Assembly: GCF_000423105.1 (NCBI RefSeq)
Contig: NZ_AUHI01000011.1
Location: 1 to 64,000, forward strand
Source: Halalkalibacillus halophilus DSM 18494
GTDB lineage: Bacteria > Bacillota > Bacilli > Bacillales > Alkalibacillaceae
Reading direction: 5' to 3'
DNA: 64,000 nt
Part shown: positions 60,779 to 64,000 of the stretch, in pieces
Numbering within the stretch: the stretch's first letter is position 1
Layout: every line of letters starts with the position of its first letter
The notes under the pieces: model-generated
The model's database searches: none
Seen by the model: the letters and a program-made list of their open reading frames with translations, nothing else
Told to the model about the DNA's origin: nothing
Translations under genes and position numbers: made by a program

Positions 60779-61627
60779 GTGAGAAACCAAATTAAAAGCT
60801 TTTTTTTATTAGGTAGCATCATCCTTTTATGTCTAGGGGTAGGATATTGGATGACAATTACGATTACTGCAGAAGAGAATAATCCTATGCGTGCTGATAT
60901 AAAAGAGGAACATCAACCTTTTCATAAAAGTAGTAAAGAACGTATGCCAATGGATGAAATACAAGATGAAGAAGAGAAAGTGGACTGGGTGGAGGATGAT
61001 CAGCTCATTTCTGTAGCAAACATTACAAAGGACGATGAAGAAGAATCTGACGAGCTAGAGTTAGAGATAAGTTCTGATACAAATGAGAACGTGGAAGAAC
61101 AGAATGATACAGAAGAAGTTGTAGAAGTTAAGGAAGAAGAAACTACCGAAGAAAGTCAAGATCAAGTTAAGGAACCAGAAGAAGAGGAACAAGAAATAGA
61201 ACCTACTGCTGAAGTAGCCTATAAAGAATATCCCAAGAAAACTGTTGTAGCAACGGGTTATACTGCAGGCTATGAATCGACTGGTAAAACAGAGTCTCAC
61301 CCTGAGTACGGTATTACCTTTTCAGGCTTAAAAGTGCAAAGAGATACTATATCTACAATTGCAGCTGATCTAAGCGTATTTCCTCTTGGTACGGTTCTAT
61401 ATGTGCCTGATTATGGATACGGAATCGTCACTGATATTGGAGGAGCAATTAAAGGAAATATAATTGACTTATATTATGAAACAGTGGATGAAGTATTTGT
61501 AGAGTGGGGCAAAAGAGAAGTAGATGTGTATGTAATTGAAGTTGGCGATGGGGTAGTCACATCCTCCGACTTGAATTATTGGGAAGAACAAATTATCACA
61601 GAAGCTGTTACAGCTCACGTAGAATAA
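60779..61627 (+). CDS. yuiC: 3D-domain cell-wall enzyme (YuiC/Rpf-like)
   Basis: The 282-residue protein has an N-terminal membrane anchor (about 5-28), a long acidic linker (30-155, many Glu) and a C-terminal 3D domain: ATGYTAGYESTGKT, STIAADLSVFPLGTVLYVP, VTDIGGAIKGNIIDLYY, with aspartates expected in the lytic transglycosylase-type active site. YuiC of B. subtilis cuts peptidoglycan. I chose GTG 60779 behind AGAGGTGG; a TTG at 60755 lies upstream of that site. The linker is longer than in B. subtilis YuiC. Confidence 0.87.
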   Translation: MRNQIKSFFLLGSIILLCLGVGYWMTITITAEENNPMRADIKEEHQPFHKSSKERMPMDEIQDEEEKVDWVEDDQLISVANITKDDEEESDELELEISSDTNENVEEQNDTEEVVEVKEEETTEESQDQVKEPEEEEQEIEPTAEVAYKEYPKKTVVATGYTAGYESTGKTESHPEYGITFSGLKVQRDTISTIAADLSVFPLGTVLYVPDYGYGIVTDIGGAIKGNIIDLYYETVDEVFVEWGKREVDVYVIEVGDGVVTSSDLNYWEEQIITEAVTAHVE

Positions 61628-61628
61628 T

Positions 61629-61668
61629 AAAACAGTTCCAGCAATGCTTATGCTGGAACTGTTTTTAT
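61629..61668. terminator. Bidirectional terminator between yuiC and yuiD
   Basis: AACAGTTCCAGCA pairs with TGCTGGAACTGTT, with A-rich and T-rich flanks, between convergent genes. Confidence 0.9.
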
Positions 61669-61683
61669 ATTTTCGTTTTACTA

Positions 61684-62157
61684 TTAAAAAATCGAATAGA
61701 TACTAATTGCTAATAATATACCTGTAACTGCACCGAAGAACACTTCGCTAGGTTGGTGTCCTAGCAATTCTTTTAATTCTTTTTGTTTTTCACTTTCCTC
61801 TTTTTCAGGCCAGCTTTTGGCGTCTTCTACAATTCGTTGGAAGTCTTTTACTAACTGATTTAATAAAGTCGCATGTTCCCCAGCATGACGACGGATCCCC
61901 GTTGCATCATACATGACTATAATACTTAATACACAAGCAATTGCGAAATATGGTGACTCTAAGCCATGTTCGATTCCAACTGCTGTTGTCAGCGAAGTTA
62001 CTGCAGCGGAGTGACTACTAGGCATGCCTCCTGTACTTACAGCTAATCCGAAGTTGATTTTTCTAGTTGCGATATATTGGATTGGAATTTTAATAACTTG
62101 TGCGAAAATAACGGCAAACAAAGCGATTATTAAAGGGGTATTATTTAAAATTTCCAT
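61684..62157 (-). CDS. yuiD: DUF212 / divergent PAP2-family membrane protein (YuiD)
   Basis: This 157-residue protein has four membrane segments and the phosphatase-like motif GGMPSSHSAAVTSLTTAVG, then DATGIRRHAGEHA. It belongs to the divergent PAP2 (DUF212) family, whose substrate is not known. It is on the minus strand, convergent with yuiC and divergent from pepA. Confidence 0.92.
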   Translation of the reverse strand: MEILNNTPLIIALFAVIFAQVIKIPIQYIATRKINFGLAVSTGGMPSSHSAAVTSLTTAVGIEHGLESPYFAIACVLSIIVMYDATGIRRHAGEHATLLNQLVKDFQRIVEDAKSWPEKEESEKQKELKELLGHQPSEVFFGAVTGILLAISIYSIF

Positions 62158-62321
62158 ATGACTTATTTCACCTTCCTCTTTCTATCATCATACCCTATTT
62201 ATTCGATTAAAAAAACGTCATAAAAGAAAATCCTTCAATCAATATTTCGATTTATGAAATAAACTGATATACTCGTATTAATTACTTGAAAAGAAGAATA
62301 AGTAAATTTCGGAGGTGCAAC

Positions 62322-63818
62322 ATGTTTAAAGTGAGTAATGAAACTGTAGAGAAGCACGAAACAGAAGCATTAATCGTAGGACTTTTTGAGAAAAATAAAC
62401 AAGATCAACTGGAATACCAATCTTTAAACGAAGCTTTTCAATCAGAGTTGGATACACTTGTTGAAAGTGGCGATATATCAAATGCTTATGGCAAAGTATC
62501 TAAAGTTCACACGTTCGGGAAAGTCCCCGCAAAAAGAATCTATTTCATTGGATTAGGTAAAGAAGATGATCTTACTACAAATAAGACAAGAAATGCTTTT
62601 GGGAAGTTGTTTAAGAAATTATCTGAAGATCAAATTTCTCAAGCTTGCATCTCGTTACCAAGCATTACACATGCTAATTCAGAACTAGAGGATGTTGTAG
62701 AAGCAATAAGTGAAGCAGCTGCCATGGCAACTAATGTATTATCAACTTATCATACAGAGCAAGACGATCAACCGAAAGTAGAGTTGGAACAGTTACACTT
62801 TATAGGTTCAGATGAGGATTCATTAGTGTCAGCTGCAAGTAATGGGTATGCCCTTGGAAACGGTGCAAATGTTGCAAGACACCTAGTTAATTTACCTGGA
62901 AATTTATTAACTGCTGTAGATTTAGCTGCATTCGCAGAAGATATGGCAGAGAAACACCAATTTGATATTGAAATTTATGAAAAAGAAGGAATTGAAGAAC
63001 TTGGAATGGGAGCATTATTATCAGTAAACCAAGGTTCTTTAGAGCCTCCACGGTTTATTGTGATGAAATTTCAAGGGAAAGCAGAATGGGATAACCCTGT
63101 AGCATTAGTAGGTAAAGGAATAACATTTGATACTGGTGGCTATTCCTTAAAACCGAAAGACGGAATTATTGGAATGAAAATGGACATGGGTGGAGCAGCT
63201 TCCGTATTAGGTGCGATGGATGCCATTGGACATATTCGTCCAGAGGAAAATATCATTGCTCTTATTCCAGCTACCGATAACATGATCAGTGATCGTGCTT
63301 ATAAACCAGATGACGTCATCGTAACAATGAGTGGAAAAACTGTTGAAGTAAGAAATACAGATGCAGAAGGTCGTTTAGCTTTAGCTGATGCAATAACTTA
63401 TGCGCGTCAACAAGGGGCACGCAAAATTGTAGATGTTGCAACATTAACTGGTGGTGTAGTTGTTGCATTAGGAGATCAAGTTACTGGAGCGATGACAAAC
63501 AATGAGTCTTGGTTAGGTGAAATCCAAGCAGCATCTGAAAAAGTCGATGAATTGATTTGGCAGCTCCCTTATTTAGATGTATATAAGAAAGCAGTACGAA
63601 ATAGTCATATTGCTGACTTAAATAATTCACCTGGACGAAAAGGACATGCAGTACTTGCTGGTTCCTTTGTTGGTGCATTTGCAGAAGATACGCCATGGGT
63701 ACACTTAGATATAGCTGGAACGGCAATGGCAGAAGCTCCACATGACTTAGGACCCAAAGGACCGACCGGCGTTATGGCACGTACATTAGTAAAGACAATG
63801 ATGAACAGCTCGAAGTAA
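62322..63818 (+). CDS. pepA: Leucyl aminopeptidase (M17)
   Basis: PepA is a hexameric two-metal exopeptidase that removes N-terminal residues. The 498-residue protein has an N-terminal macro-like domain (1-165) and the catalytic domain with GKGITFDTGGYSLKP (Lys and Asp ligands), DMGGAA, PATDNM and the M17 signature NTDAEGRLALADA. ATG 62322 follows GGAGGTG; the open frame extends back to 62286 through that site. It corresponds to yuiE in B. subtilis. Confidence 0.95.
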   Translation: MFKVSNETVEKHETEALIVGLFEKNKQDQLEYQSLNEAFQSELDTLVESGDISNAYGKVSKVHTFGKVPAKRIYFIGLGKEDDLTTNKTRNAFGKLFKKLSEDQISQACISLPSITHANSELEDVVEAISEAAAMATNVLSTYHTEQDDQPKVELEQLHFIGSDEDSLVSAASNGYALGNGANVARHLVNLPGNLLTAVDLAAFAEDMAEKHQFDIEIYEKEGIEELGMGALLSVNQGSLEPPRFIVMKFQGKAEWDNPVALVGKGITFDTGGYSLKPKDGIIGMKMDMGGAASVLGAMDAIGHIRPEENIIALIPATDNMISDRAYKPDDVIVTMSGKTVEVRNTDAEGRLALADAITYARQQGARKIVDVATLTGGVVVALGDQVTGAMTNNESWLGEIQAASEKVDELIWQLPYLDVYKKAVRNSHIADLNNSPGRKGHAVLAGSFVGAFAEDTPWVHLDIAGTAMAEAPHDLGPKGPTGVMARTLVKTMMNSSK

Positions 63819-63827
63819 ATAATAATA

Positions 63828-63876
63828 ATAAAGACCTACGTAGAAGCAAGAAGCTTCCGTAGGTCTTTATTTTTGT
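63828..63876. terminator. Bidirectional terminator between pepA and the bioY-like gene
   Basis: AATAAAGACCTACG pairs perfectly with CGTAGGTCTTTATT, with an inner GAAGC/GCTTC helix. It overlaps the stop codon of the minus-strand gene. Confidence 0.9.
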
Positions 63877-64000
63877 TGGTTGTCAGGAACGAATGGTGTT
63901 AAGGGAAGGGGTGGCTAGTGAAATCCTTGTAAGTAATTTCGGTAACAATATTGCAGCCCCCATAGTAATAACAAAATCTTTAATAAAAAATGGTAACATA
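63868..64000 (-). CDS. C-terminal end of a membrane protein, probably biotin transporter BioY (partial)
   Basis: On the minus strand the frame entering from the window edge reads MLPFFIKDFVITMGAAILLP, then KLLTRISLATPSLTPFVPDNQQK and TAA at 63868-63870. The FFIKDFVIT segment resembles the last loop and helix of BioY S-components. In B. subtilis yuiG (a bioY) lies close to yuiE/pepA, which supports the call. Only about 43 residues are visible, so identity is tentative. Confidence 0.5.

Overview
This AT-rich 64 kb window comes from the chromosome of a spore-forming member of the Bacillaceae, most likely a halotolerant or marine one (Oceanobacillus/Virgibacillus-like). The evidence is gene order that closely follows Bacillus subtilis (secG-est-rnr-smpB-ssrA; fadM/fadN-fadA-fadE-yusI-gcvH-yusF-yusE; metNIQ; sufCDSUB; yunE-D-C-B; lytH-yutD-E-F; yutI-yuzD-yuzB; yumC-yumB-yuiB-C-D-E), Gram-positive riboswitches, sporulation genes (yunB, lytH), sodium-coupled transporters and very acidic linkers in the lipoproteins. 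The species cannot be named from the sequence alone.

Layout. 1-1968: right part of an IS66-family insertion sequence. 2.3-4.7 kb: dicarboxylate/glutamate symporter and a PadR regulator/membrane protein pair. 4.9-12.4 kb: secG, esterase, RNase R, then (after three unrelated genes) smpB and the tmRNA gene, i.e. protein export, RNA decay and ribosome rescue. 12.6-19.5 kb: homing endonuclease, hydrolase, ABC-F protein, FtsW-like protein and a frameshifted c-di-GMP protein. 19.5-24.1 kb: zinc uptake (znuABC-zur) and small metal/thiol genes. 24.2-32.5 kb: fatty-acid beta-oxidation genes with a FadR operator, then gcvH and small redox proteins. 33.1-36.2 kb: methionine uptake behind two tandem SAM riboswitches. 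37.4-42.7 kb: SUF iron-sulfur assembly operon. 43-51.6 kb: yun genes, a lysine-riboswitch-controlled transporter, a frameshifted NSS transporter and lytH. 52-64 kb: yut/yuz/yum/yui housekeeping genes, ending in a partial gene that looks like bioY.

Four observations stand out. (1) The tmRNA gene is split in its T loop by a 276-nt group I intron, and a LAGLIDADG homing-endonuclease gene lies free-standing just downstream on the other strand. (2) A PCYCGC-family lipoprotein gene has an in-frame UGA where I expect a cysteine of a CxxC motif, followed at the right distance by a SECIS-like hairpin; this is a candidate selenoprotein. (3) Four intergenic regions carry arrays of short words repeated every 20-21 bp, with conserved words and divergent spacers; I know of no description of a function for them. 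(4) metNIQ is preceded by two complete SAM-I riboswitch/terminator units in series. Two genes (PAS-GGDEF-EAL and NSS transporter) are each broken by one extra base in a homopolymer, so sequencing error must be considered for both.
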